The translations under genes were made by a program, and so were the position numbers. From an uncultured Eisenbergiella sp. (GTDB lineage Bacteria > Bacillota > Clostridia > Lachnospirales > Lachnospiraceae): 34,127 nucleotides of DNA. Of the stretch, positions 25,708-33,978 are shown one piece after another (the stretch's first letter is position 1; each line of letters begins with the position of its first letter). The stretch lies in the NCBI GenBank assembly GCA_947626995.1, contig CANQUI010000026.1, forward strand, positions 1 through 34,127, read 5' to 3'. Under the pieces are notes generated by a model that saw only the letters and a list, made by a program, of their open reading frames with translations, was not told the origin of the DNA and did not search any database.

Positions 25708-25736
25708 ATTTTATACAAAAATTTTCTTTCTGTCAA
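25708..25736 (-). promoter_or_regulatory. Promoter of the main polysaccharide operon (P3)
   Basis: On the minus strand TTGACA (25736-25731) and TAAAAT (25713-25708) are separated by 17 bp. The 20-mer spanning the -10 (25704-25723) is identical to P2. The leader from here to the phosphoesterase start at 25480 (about 220 nt) shows a small GAGGTTTCCTC hairpin but no riboswitch or terminator that I recognise. Confidence 0.7.
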
Positions 25737-25765
25737 TAGACCAGATGAATACTGTCCTTCTTCTT

Positions 25766-25906
25766 TTACACTGTTTTTAGGCACTTTTCAAGAAAGCTGA
25801 CATAAAAGGTACCCTCCAGTGCACAAAATGCTTCCATACAGTCCTGACTCTCTTTTCTCCATGGACCCGACTCTCCTTTTTCTCTGCAGTGAACGGCCGA
25901 CTTCAT
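25766..25906 (-). CDS. Possible small ORF of 46 codons
   Basis: Between the GH31 terminator and P3 there is a 46-codon frame from ATG 25906 to TAA 25768-25766. It begins MKSAVHCREKGESGPW and ends FYVSFLEKCLKTV. The frame stays open for about ten more codons upstream of the ATG (GYFERQNRHS), so the reading frame may be the tail of a lost longer gene. It has no clear ribosome binding site and I recognise no family. The composition (Cys, Trp, mixed charge) looks more protein-like than random AT-rich DNA. It could be a gene relic, a small protein or chance. Confidence 0.25.
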   Translation of the reverse strand: MKSAVHCREKGESGPWRKESQDCMEAFCALEGTFYVSFLEKCLKTV

Positions 25907-25941
25907 ACTGTGCCTGTTCTGCCGCTCAAAATAACCATTAA

Positions 25942-25986
25942 AATAAGCCGGTATCTTCCATGAAACATGGAAAAAACCGGCTTATT
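25942..25986 (-). terminator. Terminator of the GH31 gene
   Basis: Outer arms of 11 bp (25942-25952 and 25976-25986, AATAAGCCGGT and its complement) and an inner stem TTCCATG-AAA-CATGGAA (25956-25972) form a long hairpin. On the minus strand it is followed by TTTAATGG and other T-rich sequence. It lies about 60 nt past the GH31 stop codon. Confidence 0.75.
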
Positions 25987-26045
25987 CCGTTCCTATGGCG
26001 TCAAAGTACTGTCGGCAAACAGAATTCTCTGCCTTGTAACTAAGC

Positions 26046-28037
26046 TTATTTCCTCAGAACCCTGTAATTCTTCGGATTCTCATAATCCTTATGCACGCCG
26101 TCATCCTCGTACATAGTATACTCGCTGCCCGCATATCCGATCAGCTCCGGAGCCGTGCTGTCCAGGTCGTCCACGCACTCTGCGGAAGCCACTACCGGAA
26201 CGCATTTGCCCTTCCGGATAAACATGGGAACTTCATGAAGAGCCACTTCCACGTAATGCAGTCCCTTTTCCAGGACTTTCTCTGTGATCTCTCCGTCACG
26301 GCCGAACTTCACAAACATCATTTCCTCGGGAAGGTATACATAACGTCCTTTGGCGTTCTGCGTATAAACAGGAGCGATCATGATTTCATCACCCAGCATG
26401 AGCTGATCCTCCACCCGGACGGCAATCTCATCCTCAGGATATACGAAGGAGAGCGGTTTAAAGTACAGGTCATTATTCAGGGCAGCCTTCATGAACTCGC
26501 TGTACAGATAAGGAATCAGACGATACCGGGTCTCCACCACGCTGCGGAAATCCTCAATATGATCGAACTGATAGCATTCCTGCTCTCTGGTTCCACGGGC
26601 CGCATGGTTTCTCATAAGAGGAGTGAACACGCCCAGCGCCAGCCAGCGAAGCACCAGATCCTCCGTGGTATCCGCGCCGAAGCCGCCCAGATCCGCGCCG
26701 GTATACAGGAACCCGCACATGTTCAGAGAAGGCATCATCTTCAGGTTCAGAAGAAGATGGGACCACCAGGATTTGTTGTCTCCTGTCCAGATGCCGCCGT
26801 AACGGTGCATTCCCACATAGGAGGAACGGGAGAACATCAGGATACGTTTGTCCGGAACAAGACGTTCGAAAGCTTCCCCTGCCGCTCTGGTCATATTGTA
26901 ACCGAAAAGATTATGTACGTCCTCGTGACATACCATCTTTCCGTCTACATTGTGATAGAAGCGTTTATAATCCTCATGGCTGTTGGACATGCTCATGATC
27001 TTGCCCATGAGATGGAACATGGGAACGCCCTTTTCACCCTCCTCGGAGAATTTCTTCAGCATCTCCTTAATCTCAGTCATGCCCTCGGTGGAATAGAAGA
27101 TGGCAGGCTCGTTCATATCGTTCCAGAACCCCTCGATTCCCTGATCGATCAGGAAGGAATAGTGATCCCCGAACCATTTTCTGGCGTCCTTGTTGAGCAC
27201 ATCGGGAAAATGGGTATCCCCGGGCCACACGGCGGCCACGAAATCGGTTCCGTCCGCTCTCTTGCAGAAGTAGTTATTCGCAACGCCTTCCTCATAGATA
27301 TCATACCCCTCTTCCACCTTCACACCGGCGTCGATGATGGGAATCAGACGGATATGCTGGTCCTTCATTTCCTGTACAAAGGCGGGAAACTCCTGGAAAT
27401 TCTCCTCATTGAGGGTGAAATCCTTATAATCCTGCATATAATCGATGTCCATGTAGATCATATCCAGCGGAATGCGGCTTTCATGATATTTCTGCGCCAC
27501 CGTGCGGAAATCGTCCTTGGTCACATAGCCCCAGCGGCTCTGACCAAAGCCGAAGGCAAATTTGGGAGGAATAAAGCTTCTGCCGATGATTTTCCGGAAC
27601 TGCTTTACGATATCATAGGGAGTTTCGCCAGTGATCACATACAGATTCATGTCCGCATGAGCACAGGAAACTTTAAGCTTATCCAGATTGGTATAGCCGA
27701 TATCAAAGGTGATGACGGACGGATAATCGAAAAACATGCCAAAGGTCTCTTTGCCCGCTACGATGATAAAATTGTGGGCGGCATAAAGAGAATTTTTATC
27801 CTCGGTATGATTGGGATCATCCGCGCAGTCGCTCACATAGCGAAAGCCTCTCTTGTTGATTCCCCGGTTGGCCTCGCCAAGGCCATATACGATGTCCTCT
27901 TTTCCCATTTCATAGGTAAAGCAAAAGCCTTCATCCGTACAGAGCTGCCCGAACTGCGGAGCTCCTTCCGCCGCTTCCATCTGCACGGTCACCGCATCTG
28001 TGGAAAAGGGGTTTCCATAAACATACTTCTGAATCAT
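26046..28037 (-). CDS. GH31 alpha-glucosidase, likely isomaltose-preferring
   Basis: This 663-residue cytoplasmic enzyme has no signal peptide. The GH31 nucleophile is Asp307 in GFWNDMNEP and the acid/base is Asp420 in GGIWTGDN. FGFGQSRWG places a Trp at position 169. From memory, the Ruminococcus/Blautia obeum alpha-glucosidase of the same length has the same residues at the same numbers, and that Trp was linked to preference for alpha-1,6 over alpha-1,4 linked glucose. I therefore predict an intracellular isomaltose/alpha-1,6-glucosidase acting on short oligosaccharides. A strong AAGGAGG site precedes the ATG. The gene stands alone between two terminated units, so it is probably not part of the polysaccharide locus. 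Confidence 0.93.
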   Translation of the reverse strand: MIQKYVYGNPFSTDAVTVQMEAAEGAPQFGQLCTDEGFCFTYEMGKEDIVYGLGEANRGINKRGFRYVSDCADDPNHTEDKNSLYAAHNFIIVAGKETFGMFFDYPSVITFDIGYTNLDKLKVSCAHADMNLYVITGETPYDIVKQFRKIIGRSFIPPKFAFGFGQSRWGYVTKDDFRTVAQKYHESRIPLDMIYMDIDYMQDYKDFTLNEENFQEFPAFVQEMKDQHIRLIPIIDAGVKVEEGYDIYEEGVANNYFCKRADGTDFVAAVWPGDTHFPDVLNKDARKWFGDHYSFLIDQGIEGFWNDMNEPAIFYSTEGMTEIKEMLKKFSEEGEKGVPMFHLMGKIMSMSNSHEDYKRFYHNVDGKMVCHEDVHNLFGYNMTRAAGEAFERLVPDKRILMFSRSSYVGMHRYGGIWTGDNKSWWSHLLLNLKMMPSLNMCGFLYTGADLGGFGADTTEDLVLRWLALGVFTPLMRNHAARGTREQECYQFDHIEDFRSVVETRYRLIPYLYSEFMKAALNNDLYFKPLSFVYPEDEIAVRVEDQLMLGDEIMIAPVYTQNAKGRYVYLPEEMMFVKFGRDGEITEKVLEKGLHYVEVALHEVPMFIRKGKCVPVVASAECVDDLDSTAPELIGYAGSEYTMYEDDGVHKDYENPKNYRVLRK

Positions 28038-28258
28038 GATGTTCCTCCTTGTATTTTCAGTATTTTTTCTTCTGTCATTTTTTCAGGCAGAAGCCCTGGA
28101 GCCGCAGCCTGCGCCGGATTGTTCTCTACCGACTGCAGACAAATGCGGCGGAACCTTGCCTTTGATACGTTCATTATATATCTCTGATCAGAAAAAAGCT
28201 TCCCTTATTTTAGCAAAAAATTCTAAAATTTTGACTTTTTCTGGTTTCCCCGGCATGC

Positions 28259-28990
28259 TCACTCATATTTTACGATTTCCTTTTTCAGACGCTTCATAAT
28301 GCGCTTTTCCAGTCTGGAAATATAAGACTGGGAAATCCCCAGAAGATCCGCCACCTCCTTCTGGGTTTTTTCCTTCCCCTCGGCGATGCCCAGGCCAAAA
28401 CGCAGCCGGATGATGGTTTGTTCCCTGGGGGAAAGCTTGTCGATGGCCCTGCCGAGGAGCGTAATCTCCACCTCGTCCTCCATCCGTCTGGAAATCACAT
28501 CCTCGTCGGATCCCAGAATATCCGAAAGCAGCAGTTCATTTCCGTCCCAGTCCACATTCAGGGGTTCGTCGATGGAAACCTCCATGCGGGTTTTGCTGTT
28601 TCTCCGAAGATACATGAGGATTTCGTTTTCAATGCACCGTGAAGCGTAGGTGGCCAGCTTGATCTTTTTCACGGGATTGAAGGTGTTGATGGCTTTGATG
28701 AGCCCGATGGTTCCTATGGAGATGAGATCCTCCACCCCTACTCCCGTATTGTCAAATTTTTTCGCAATATAGACAACCAGCCGAAGGTTGTGCTCGATCA
28801 GAACAGCCTTCGCCTCCTTCTCCTGGTCTGTGCCAAGTCTGGCGATGACGCTGGCTTCCCTCTGCGGTTCCAGCGGAGCCGGAAGGACGTCGCTGCCGCC
28901 GATGTAGTAAAGCTCCTTCGGTCTGGACAACACCAGTTTTTTTATCACCTGAACCGGATAGCAGTCGACACTGTCTGTTTTTACGCTCAT
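28259..28990 (-). CDS. sigE: Sporulation sigma factor E (pro-sigma-E)
   Basis: This is a 243-residue mother-cell sigma factor. The N-terminal pro-sequence (about residues 1-28) is followed by [14 protein letters not shown], the conserved processing-site region. Region 2 contains ENLRL-like [14 protein letters not shown], then [33 protein letters not shown] and ILMYLRR. Region 4 ends in [19 protein letters not shown]. These are close to the Bacillus subtilis SigE pattern. It becomes active after cleavage by SpoIIGA and directs early mother-cell genes. It lies directly downstream of spoIIGA in the same direction with a 36-bp gap, and AAGGAGGGG precedes the ATG. Confidence 0.96.
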   Translation of the reverse strand: MSVKTDSVDCYPVQVIKKLVLSRPKELYYIGGSDVLPAPLEPQREASVIARLGTDQEKEAKAVLIEHNLRLVVYIAKKFDNTGVGVEDLISIGTIGLIKAINTFNPVKKIKLATYASRCIENEILMYLRRNSKTRMEVSIDEPLNVDWDGNELLLSDILGSDEDVISRRMEDEVEITLLGRAIDKLSPREQTIIRLRFGLGIAEGKEKTQKEVADLLGISQSYISRLEKRIMKRLKKEIVKYE

Positions 28991-29026
28991 ACGTTAACCC
29001 CTCCTTGAAATAATGAATCGTTCCCC

Positions 29027-29884
29027 TTAGTCCAGAAGTCTGGAATTCAGCAGCACTTTATACTCATTTCCCAAAGCGAAGGGTTCGAAGGACAGGGCAA
29101 ACACCGGCCTGGAGATGTGAACCGCCTCTCTGGGAGTGTGGATACAAAGCTCCTCCAGCGTGACTGCCAGAAGCATCTCTCCGGCCTGTCCCACCGTGCG
29201 GCAGGCAAGGTAATGAGGCTTCAGGCAGGCAAGCTCCGTACTTTTCAGCTCCCCCGGGTTCTCCTGCAGGTGTTTCAGTTTCTCTACCAATTCTCCCGAT
29301 AACATGGTTTCCAGGATTTCCGGCTCCACAATGGATACCGGTCCGCCGCTCACCGGATCGGTAAGTAAATTACCTGTATCATAAAATCCGTAAGCAGACT
29401 GTACTTTTCCCTGATAAGACAGGGTTATGGGATAAATGTGCTTCATCCGCACCCGGAAGGAGTCGGAAAGATATGCCGAGGCCCAGAGAGCGAGGCTGGC
29501 GCCTGCCAGAAAAATCAGGAATGTCTTCAGGGATAATCCGCTGTCCGGAGTCACTGCGGCGGCCTCCCAGAATCCTCCGCAGAGAAACGCCGCCAGATAA
29601 AGCGTAATCACCCCTTTTATCAGCAGTCCGCTTTTTTTCAGTCCGCATCCCACTCTCACCATCCCCACGGCACAGCCTCCGTGGAGCAGAATGGTGACAA
29701 TCAGTCCGGCATCCGACTGTATATAGAGAATCAGGCAGGAAAACAGGGCGCCCATGGCAGCCGCAAGAAGGCATCTCCGGCGGCTTCCCCTGCACAGGAA
29801 CAGGAATCCCACGATTCGCAGAAGAATATAATCCATCAAGAGATTCGTCAGAAAGACGATGTCTATGTATACTTCGTAATACAT
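29027..29884 (-). CDS. spoIIGA: SpoIIGA, sigma-E processing aspartic protease
   Basis: This 285-residue protein has five hydrophobic helices in the N-terminal half (from YIDIVFLTNLLMDYILLRIV on) and a cytoplasmic aspartic-protease-like domain. The catalytic motif is FYDTGNLLTDP (Asp169). It cleaves the pro-sequence of SigE at the sporulation septum after a signal from the forespore (SpoIIR). It is the first gene of the spoIIG operon, under a Spo0A-type promoter. A GGGGG ribosome binding site precedes the ATG. Confidence 0.95.
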   Translation of the reverse strand: MYYEVYIDIVFLTNLLMDYILLRIVGFLFLCRGSRRRCLLAAAMGALFSCLILYIQSDAGLIVTILLHGGCAVGMVRVGCGLKKSGLLIKGVITLYLAAFLCGGFWEAAAVTPDSGLSLKTFLIFLAGASLALWASAYLSDSFRVRMKHIYPITLSYQGKVQSAYGFYDTGNLLTDPVSGGPVSIVEPEILETMLSGELVEKLKHLQENPGELKSTELACLKPHYLACRTVGQAGEMLLAVTLEELCIHTPREAVHISRPVFALSFEPFALGNEYKVLLNSRLLD

Positions 29885-29931
29885 AAAAACCCCCTATGAC
29901 CTGTCAATCCTTCGCTTTGGTAAGTGAACTC

Positions 29932-29965
29932 ATTATAGGTCAGAGGAGTTGCGTAATTTGTCAAA
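29932..29965 (-). promoter_or_regulatory. spoIIG promoter with 0A box over the -35
   Basis: On the minus strand TTGACA (29964-29959) and TATAAT (29937-29932) are both consensus, but the spacer is 21 bp, too long for ordinary sigma-A use. TTTGTCAAA at 29957-29965 matches the Spo0A box (TTTGTCRAA) exactly and covers the -35. Another box core (TTCGACA) lies at 30001-30007. The Bacillus subtilis spoIIG promoter has the same unusual long spacing and 0A boxes and needs phosphorylated Spo0A. Confidence 0.82.
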
Positions 29966-30046
29966 AACAGGGAGACGATTTCCAGAATTTCTCGTGAGGA
30001 TTCGACACTATCTCCACTTTTTTCAGACAGTTTTATGATTTTCAGA

Positions 30047-30090
30047 AAAATGAAACGGGACAGCCATCGCTGACTGTCCCGTTTCATTTT
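30047..30090 (-). terminator. Terminator of the ATPase/TOPRIM pair
   Basis: Perfect 17-bp arms (30047-30063 and 30074-30090) enclose a 10-nt loop, with a T-run on the minus strand directly after the stem. The hairpin starts 7 nt past the stop of the TOPRIM-like gene and is bidirectional in form. It insulates the spoIIG promoter from the accessory pair. Confidence 0.88.
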
Positions 30091-30096
30091 ACATCA

Positions 30097-30651
30097 CTAT
30101 TTTGTTTTATATGATTCCTTAAGCAGATCTGCCAGATAAAGTTCATCCTTCCTGTGGGTTTTCTTTATCCTTTTGTATTCCTTTATGGTCTCCGCCAGCA
30201 GGTCCGGTCTGTCTCCGAAATAATCCTTATAGAACAGGGTACTGTTGTCATATTTGCTTCTGCCGGTCCGGATATACTTTTTTGCAAACTCTTTGGGTGA
30301 TACCGTGGATTTCACCTTCTCAAATTCAGAAACAAGCCCTTCCGCAATGATCAGAAGCATCTCCAGCTCGGGCTTGGTACAATATTTCTCAATTCCGTAT
30401 ATCTTTTTTCTGTAATCAACCGGAATCTTCAGTTTTTCATTCTGCACATCACCCACGCGCATGACGAGCACATCATTCCCCGGATAGATATTCAATTCTG
30501 TTCTGACCTGAGCACTCCCGGTTATCTGTCTTGCATGAAACGGTGTCAGTCCGATCAGATCATCCTCTCCAAAAATAAGTTTCTCATGCTCTATAAGTAT
30601 CCTCATGACTGCCAGTTCATTCGGACCTTCACACATTATGAGCCTTTTCAT
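30097..30651 (-). CDS. TOPRIM-like nuclease partner (RloB/OLD-type)
   Basis: The 184-residue soluble protein starts MKRLIMCEGPNELAVMRILI. The EGPNE segment (Glu8, Glu12) fits the first acidic motif of TOPRIM domains. RVGD (Asp68) and KPELEMLL (about 93-100) may be the following acidic motifs, as in RloB and the C-terminal nuclease of OLD proteins. The second motif lacks the full DxD form, so metal binding is not certain. It overlaps the upstream ATPase gene by 4 bp (ATGA), so the two are translated together and probably form a complex. An ATPase plus a separate TOPRIM-like protein is the layout of several phage-defence modules (RloAB, PARIS). No named system is confirmed here. Confidence 0.6.
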   Translation of the reverse strand: MKRLIMCEGPNELAVMRILIEHEKLIFGEDDLIGLTPFHARQITGSAQVRTELNIYPGNDVLVMRVGDVQNEKLKIPVDYRKKIYGIEKYCTKPELEMLLIIAEGLVSEFEKVKSTVSPKEFAKKYIRTGRSKYDNSTLFYKDYFGDRPDLLAETIKEYKRIKKTHRKDELYLADLLKESYKTK

Positions 30652-31766
30652 GTTTTAAGCTTCCTCTTCAGGCTCATCAGCTCATCATAATTCACCGCAG
30701 TCTGAAAAGCGTTATTATAATACTGTTTGCTTTTCAGGAGCTCCGTTCTGATCTGATAATCCTCATACATGTTGGAGAGAGACACACGATTGCCGGATTT
30801 ACAGATCCATATATTATCCTGTCTGCCCATCTGATCAAGCACCTCACAATAATGTGTGGTAAAGATCAGAGCGGCATTATGTCTGTTTACAGTCTTATCC
30901 TTGTACAGACTGATCATATTTTCCACAAGCGTCTTATGAAAATGATTCTCCACCTCATCGATCAGCAGTTCAAATCCTTCTTTTAAAGAAGCTGCCATCA
31001 GAGTATAAAGCAGCAGCCCCTTCGTAGTACCGCTTGACAGCACATATACCAGCTGTGTATCCGAAAGATTCTTTTCTTCACCATTAAAGATCAGCTTATA
31101 ATTATGATCGTCAAGTTTCCGGAGATCTTCCATGTTATCGTCAAAAATGCGCATGATGCTGGCCAGCACTGCAGTATCAATACCATAATTTTTTAAAGCT
31201 TTAAACATCAGCTGGTAAGTATCGGCGCCGTTTCCAAAGCTGTCAAAATAAATCGCCCTTGTCTGCTTCTTTTTTAGCACAAAAAAGATATTGGACGTAT
31301 CTTCCGGCAGGTCGCCCAGATCAATCAGCTCCGTAAAGGAATCCGGATCGTAAATTTTCTTCACATTTGTCTTGTAATATGGTTTCCTGTATATATGCTC
31401 ATTCCTGAATATCGCCTTATTCCCGGGCAGGGAATCAGTTCCCAGCTGCACCTTATACTTATATATATAATTTTCGTGATAAAAGATGATCTCCAATTCT
31501 ACCCCTTCATAAGAATAGTGCTTTTCCTCCAGGCGAAACTCACCAAGTATGGAATAACAGGCGTCCAGCAGTTCCATCGCTGAAGTTTTGCCGGAAGCAT
31601 TCTTTCCTATGAACGCCATCGTACTATACACATACAGATCCGGAGCAATCTCCTGAAGTTCATATTCCCTGTCCTCAGCTGTCTTTCTGGCCTTCACTAC
31701 CAGATCAATTGTAAAATTATCTGAACAATTTTTAAAATGATTTGCCTTCACTCGAAGTAACTTCAC
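30648..31766 (-). CDS. AAA/ABC-type ATPase of a putative defence pair
   Basis: This is a 372-residue SMC/OLD-like ATPase of the AAA_15/AAA_21 group. Visible parts are Walker A IGKNASGKTS (about 53-62), an ABC-like signature VLSSGTTKG (about 242-250), Walker B FELLIDEVENHFH (about 265-277) and a switch histidine in IFTTHYCEVLDQM (about 305). There is no nuclease domain of its own; that part appears to be supplied by the overlapping downstream gene. The start is the GTG at 31766 behind GGAGG, which gives the family-typical beginning MKLLRVKANHFKNC. In-frame ATGs at 31787 and 31781 lie before or on that site. The pair is set between sporulation and shikimate genes, a typical spot for a mobile accessory unit. 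Confidence 0.75.
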   Translation of the reverse strand: MKLLRVKANHFKNCSDNFTIDLVVKARKTAEDREYELQEIAPDLYVYSTMAFIGKNASGKTSAMELLDACYSILGEFRLEEKHYSYEGVELEIIFYHENYIYKYKVQLGTDSLPGNKAIFRNEHIYRKPYYKTNVKKIYDPDSFTELIDLGDLPEDTSNIFFVLKKKQTRAIYFDSFGNGADTYQLMFKALKNYGIDTAVLASIMRIFDDNMEDLRKLDDHNYKLIFNGEEKNLSDTQLVYVLSSGTTKGLLLYTLMAASLKEGFELLIDEVENHFHKTLVENMISLYKDKTVNRHNAALIFTTHYCEVLDQMGRQDNIWICKSGNRVSLSNMYEDYQIRTELLKSKQYYNNAFQTAVNYDELMSLKRKLKT

Positions 31767-31947
31767 CGTAACCACCTCCATGGACATCTTAACACAAAAA
31801 TCAAATTAAAACAATATTTTTGTTTATTTTATATTAACATATGGTATTTTACCCATATACAAGAAATTTCAACTTCATTTAAAGAATTTTTTCGGATAAT
31901 CATAATTTCCTGTGATACCTGTTCCCAAACTTAAAAATTATTAACAA

Positions 31948-31967
31948 AGCCGGGATTTTCCCCGGCT
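31948..31967 (-). terminator. Terminator of aroD
   Basis: Arms AGCCGGG (31948-31954) and CCCGGCT (31961-31967) enclose a 6-nt loop, followed on the minus strand by TTTGTTAATAATTTTT. It lies 44 nt past the aroD stop codon. The remaining stretch up to the ATPase start is AT-rich; it holds a short inverted repeat (ATATGG...CCATAT near 31840-31860) but no gene. Confidence 0.75.
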
Positions 31968-32010
31968 CAGTTGAGATTATATATTTTTCGATATGAATGT
32001 CCTGCGCATT

Positions 32011-32778
32011 TCAGGAATTCTTCCGATGCAGCGCATTCAGCATTTTCCTGAGGTCCTCTATCGGCAGCTGTCCCGGTGCGGACGCTGCTCCAACAGTGGC
32101 GAAGGTTACCGAGGAGCCAAAACTTTCACCGGCAATACGGGTGATTGCCCCCAGGCTTCCCATGGACATGGAAATCACGGGCTTCTCCGTATACTTGTTT
32201 ACCATTTCGCTGGTAGCCAGCATGATGGCGGCTACATCTTCAAACTCCCGGGGCATTACCGCCATTTTCAGGATATCTGCGCCAGAAGTATTCATTTGGC
32301 AAAAACGTTCCAGGAGAACCTCTCTGCCGTCGGTTTTCTGAAAATCGTGACTGGAGGCGATGATTTCCGTTCCATGAGTCTGAAGTGCGGAAACGAGGGA
32401 GGTATCCCCCTCCGGAAGCTGAAAATACTCTACATCGATAAGGTCCGTTTTTCCGGATGCCGCAGCAATGAGATTGAACCGTGCATACTCCTCCCGGGAT
32501 ATGTCCGCGTTTCCGCCCTCCGCCTTTGTGCGGATAGTAAACAGGAGAGGAATCGGGTACAAAATATCGGTCAATTCTTTCAGCGCCTCCTCCAGTTCTT
32601 CCTTATTATAAAGCCCCTGAAAAAAATCAGCCCTCCACTCCACAAGGTCCGGAGAAGCAGCCTTTGCCTCCGCAGCCTCCTTTTGCAGTGCATTTAGAGA
32701 GGAGGAAGTCAGGGGAACACAGATTTTGGGCATCCCGCTGCCCAAAACCAGATTTCGGATTTTGATTTCTTTTGTCAT
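32011..32778 (-). CDS. aroD: Type I 3-dehydroquinate dehydratase
   Basis: The 255-residue class I enzyme makes 3-dehydroshikimate from 3-dehydroquinate in the shikimate pathway through a Schiff base. Key residues are visible: EWRAD (Glu47, Arg49), SSHDF (catalytic His144) and ILKMAVMP (Schiff-base Lys171). The C-terminal MSMGSLGAITRIAGESFGSS and FATVGAASAPGQL segments are also typical. The length equals that of the E. coli enzyme. It is divergent from aroE, which performs the next step, across a 277-bp gap. A GAGGAG site precedes the ATG. Confidence 0.96.
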   Translation of the reverse strand: MTKEIKIRNLVLGSGMPKICVPLTSSSLNALQKEAAEAKAASPDLVEWRADFFQGLYNKEELEEALKELTDILYPIPLLFTIRTKAEGGNADISREEYARFNLIAAASGKTDLIDVEYFQLPEGDTSLVSALQTHGTEIIASSHDFQKTDGREVLLERFCQMNTSGADILKMAVMPREFEDVAAIMLATSEMVNKYTEKPVISMSMGSLGAITRIAGESFGSSVTFATVGAASAPGQLPIEDLRKMLNALHRKNS

Positions 32779-32970
32779 AACAGAAAACTCCTCGCTTTCA
32801 TCAGAATTTTATTCCGTATGCCATTCACAAAACGATACTTTTCCCAGAACAGGGAAATACCATGAGACCATATTGGCCGTGCCGTGAGAAAATGCGAGAG
32901 ACTTGCCAGAGAAGGATCCGGGGTCTTTTCGTACTCAATGATACATTCTCGAGCCGTGCGGCAACAGCGC

Positions 32971-32999
32971 TTGCAATATTGCCTGTTTCCATGTATGAT
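32971..32999 (+). promoter_or_regulatory. Probable aroE promoter
   Basis: TTGCAA (32971-32976) and TATGAT (32994-32999) are 17 bp apart, pointing at aroE with a leader of about 50 nt. The rest of the aroD-aroE gap shows no other clear element. Confidence 0.55.
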
Positions 33000-33055
33000 T
33001 ATATTTCAGAGAATTTATCAGTTCCGGGAAAATCCGGACTATGGAGGTATCAGAC

Positions 33056-33931
33056 ATGGATTTTATTACAGGAAAAACTCAATTGACAGCCCTTCTGGGA
33101 AGTCCCGTCGCCCACAGCGTTTCGCCCCTTATGCACAATGAGGCCTTTCGCCAGCTTGGTCTGGATTATGTATATGTCTGTTTTGACGTAAATGAAGACA
33201 CTCTTCCTCAGGCGGTGGCCGGATTAAAGGCCTGCGGAATCCGGGGCTTTAATCTCACCATGCCCAATAAAAACAAAGTGGTGGAGCTGCTGGACGAGCT
33301 CTCCCCGGCGGCAAAAATGATCGGCGCAGTGAACACGGTAGTCAATGACAACGGACGCCTGATCGGTTACAACACCGACGGCATGGGATACATGCAGTCC
33401 GTCCGTGACGCAGGCTATGACATCACGGGAAAGACCATGACCATCATGGGAACCGGCGGCGCCACCAGCGCTATCTGCGTGCAGGCGGCTATCGATGGCG
33501 TGAAAAAAATACATATTTTTGCCCGGCCCACCAGCCGTTTCTGGGACCGGACCATCCGTCTGGCCGACACCATCAGCAGAGAACTTCCCTGTGAAGCACA
33601 TGTACATGAAACGAACGATGCTCAGGCGCTGAAGGATGCTGTGGCGGAGAGCGCTCTGCTTCTCAACGCCACCTCTGTGGGAATGGCTCCCCATACAGAG
33701 GAGTCCATTATCAAGGACACTTCGGTTTTCCGCCCCGGTCTGATCGTGTCAGATGTGATCTACAATCCCCGGGAGACTCTTCTTCTCCGCCAGGCCAGGG
33801 AAGCCGGCTGCCATGTGTTTAACGGCATGTATATGCTGCTGTATCAGGGGGTGGAAGCTTTCCGCCTGTGGACCGGAAAGGATATGCCGGTGCAGCTCAT
33901 CAAGGAAAAATATTTTTCCGCGACCATGTGA
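33056..33931 (+). CDS. aroE: Shikimate dehydrogenase
   Basis: The 291-residue enzyme reduces 3-dehydroshikimate to shikimate, usually with NADPH. Visible motifs are GSPVAHSVSPLMHNEAF (substrate-binding Ser21 and Ser23), FNLTMPNK (catalytic Lys72), GAVNTVVN followed by GYNTDG (Asp108), and the nucleotide loop MGTGGATSA (131-139). The C-terminal NGMYMLLYQGVEAFRLWTG is family-typical. The ATG at 33056 is chosen because GGAGG lies 7-8 nt upstream; an in-frame ATG at 33041 lies on top of that site. It might act on quinate as well, since YdiB-like members share these motifs. Confidence 0.96.
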   Translation: MDFITGKTQLTALLGSPVAHSVSPLMHNEAFRQLGLDYVYVCFDVNEDTLPQAVAGLKACGIRGFNLTMPNKNKVVELLDELSPAAKMIGAVNTVVNDNGRLIGYNTDGMGYMQSVRDAGYDITGKTMTIMGTGGATSAICVQAAIDGVKKIHIFARPTSRFWDRTIRLADTISRELPCEAHVHETNDAQALKDAVAESALLLNATSVGMAPHTEESIIKDTSVFRPGLIVSDVIYNPRETLLLRQAREAGCHVFNGMYMLLYQGVEAFRLWTGKDMPVQLIKEKYFSATM

Positions 33932-33978
33932 TTCAGAGGGAATACTGCGTCAACTGCCGGCATACTCTTTACAATAAA

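Noticed and set aside
28034-28174. 46-codon minus-strand frame that overlaps the GH31 start by ATGA
   Set aside because: Its ATG lies inside a TATAAT (28173-28178) and has no ribosome binding site. The GH31 gene has its own strong site. No -35 of quality was found for that TATAAT, so I did not call a promoter either.
26091-28187. Long plus-strand frame (698 codons) opposite the GH31 gene
   Set aside because: It is the antisense shadow of a well-conserved GH31 gene with intact catalytic residues. Its translation has no recognisable domain and no good start site.
29863-30087. 74-codon minus-strand frame upstream of spoIIGA
   Set aside because: It runs through the terminator and across the spoIIG promoter and shows no family resemblance.
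31786-31814. TTGTTT-N17-TAAGAT before the ATPase gene
   Set aside because: Spacing is right, but the transcript would start on the GGAGG ribosome binding site itself. Other AT-rich options exist in this stretch.
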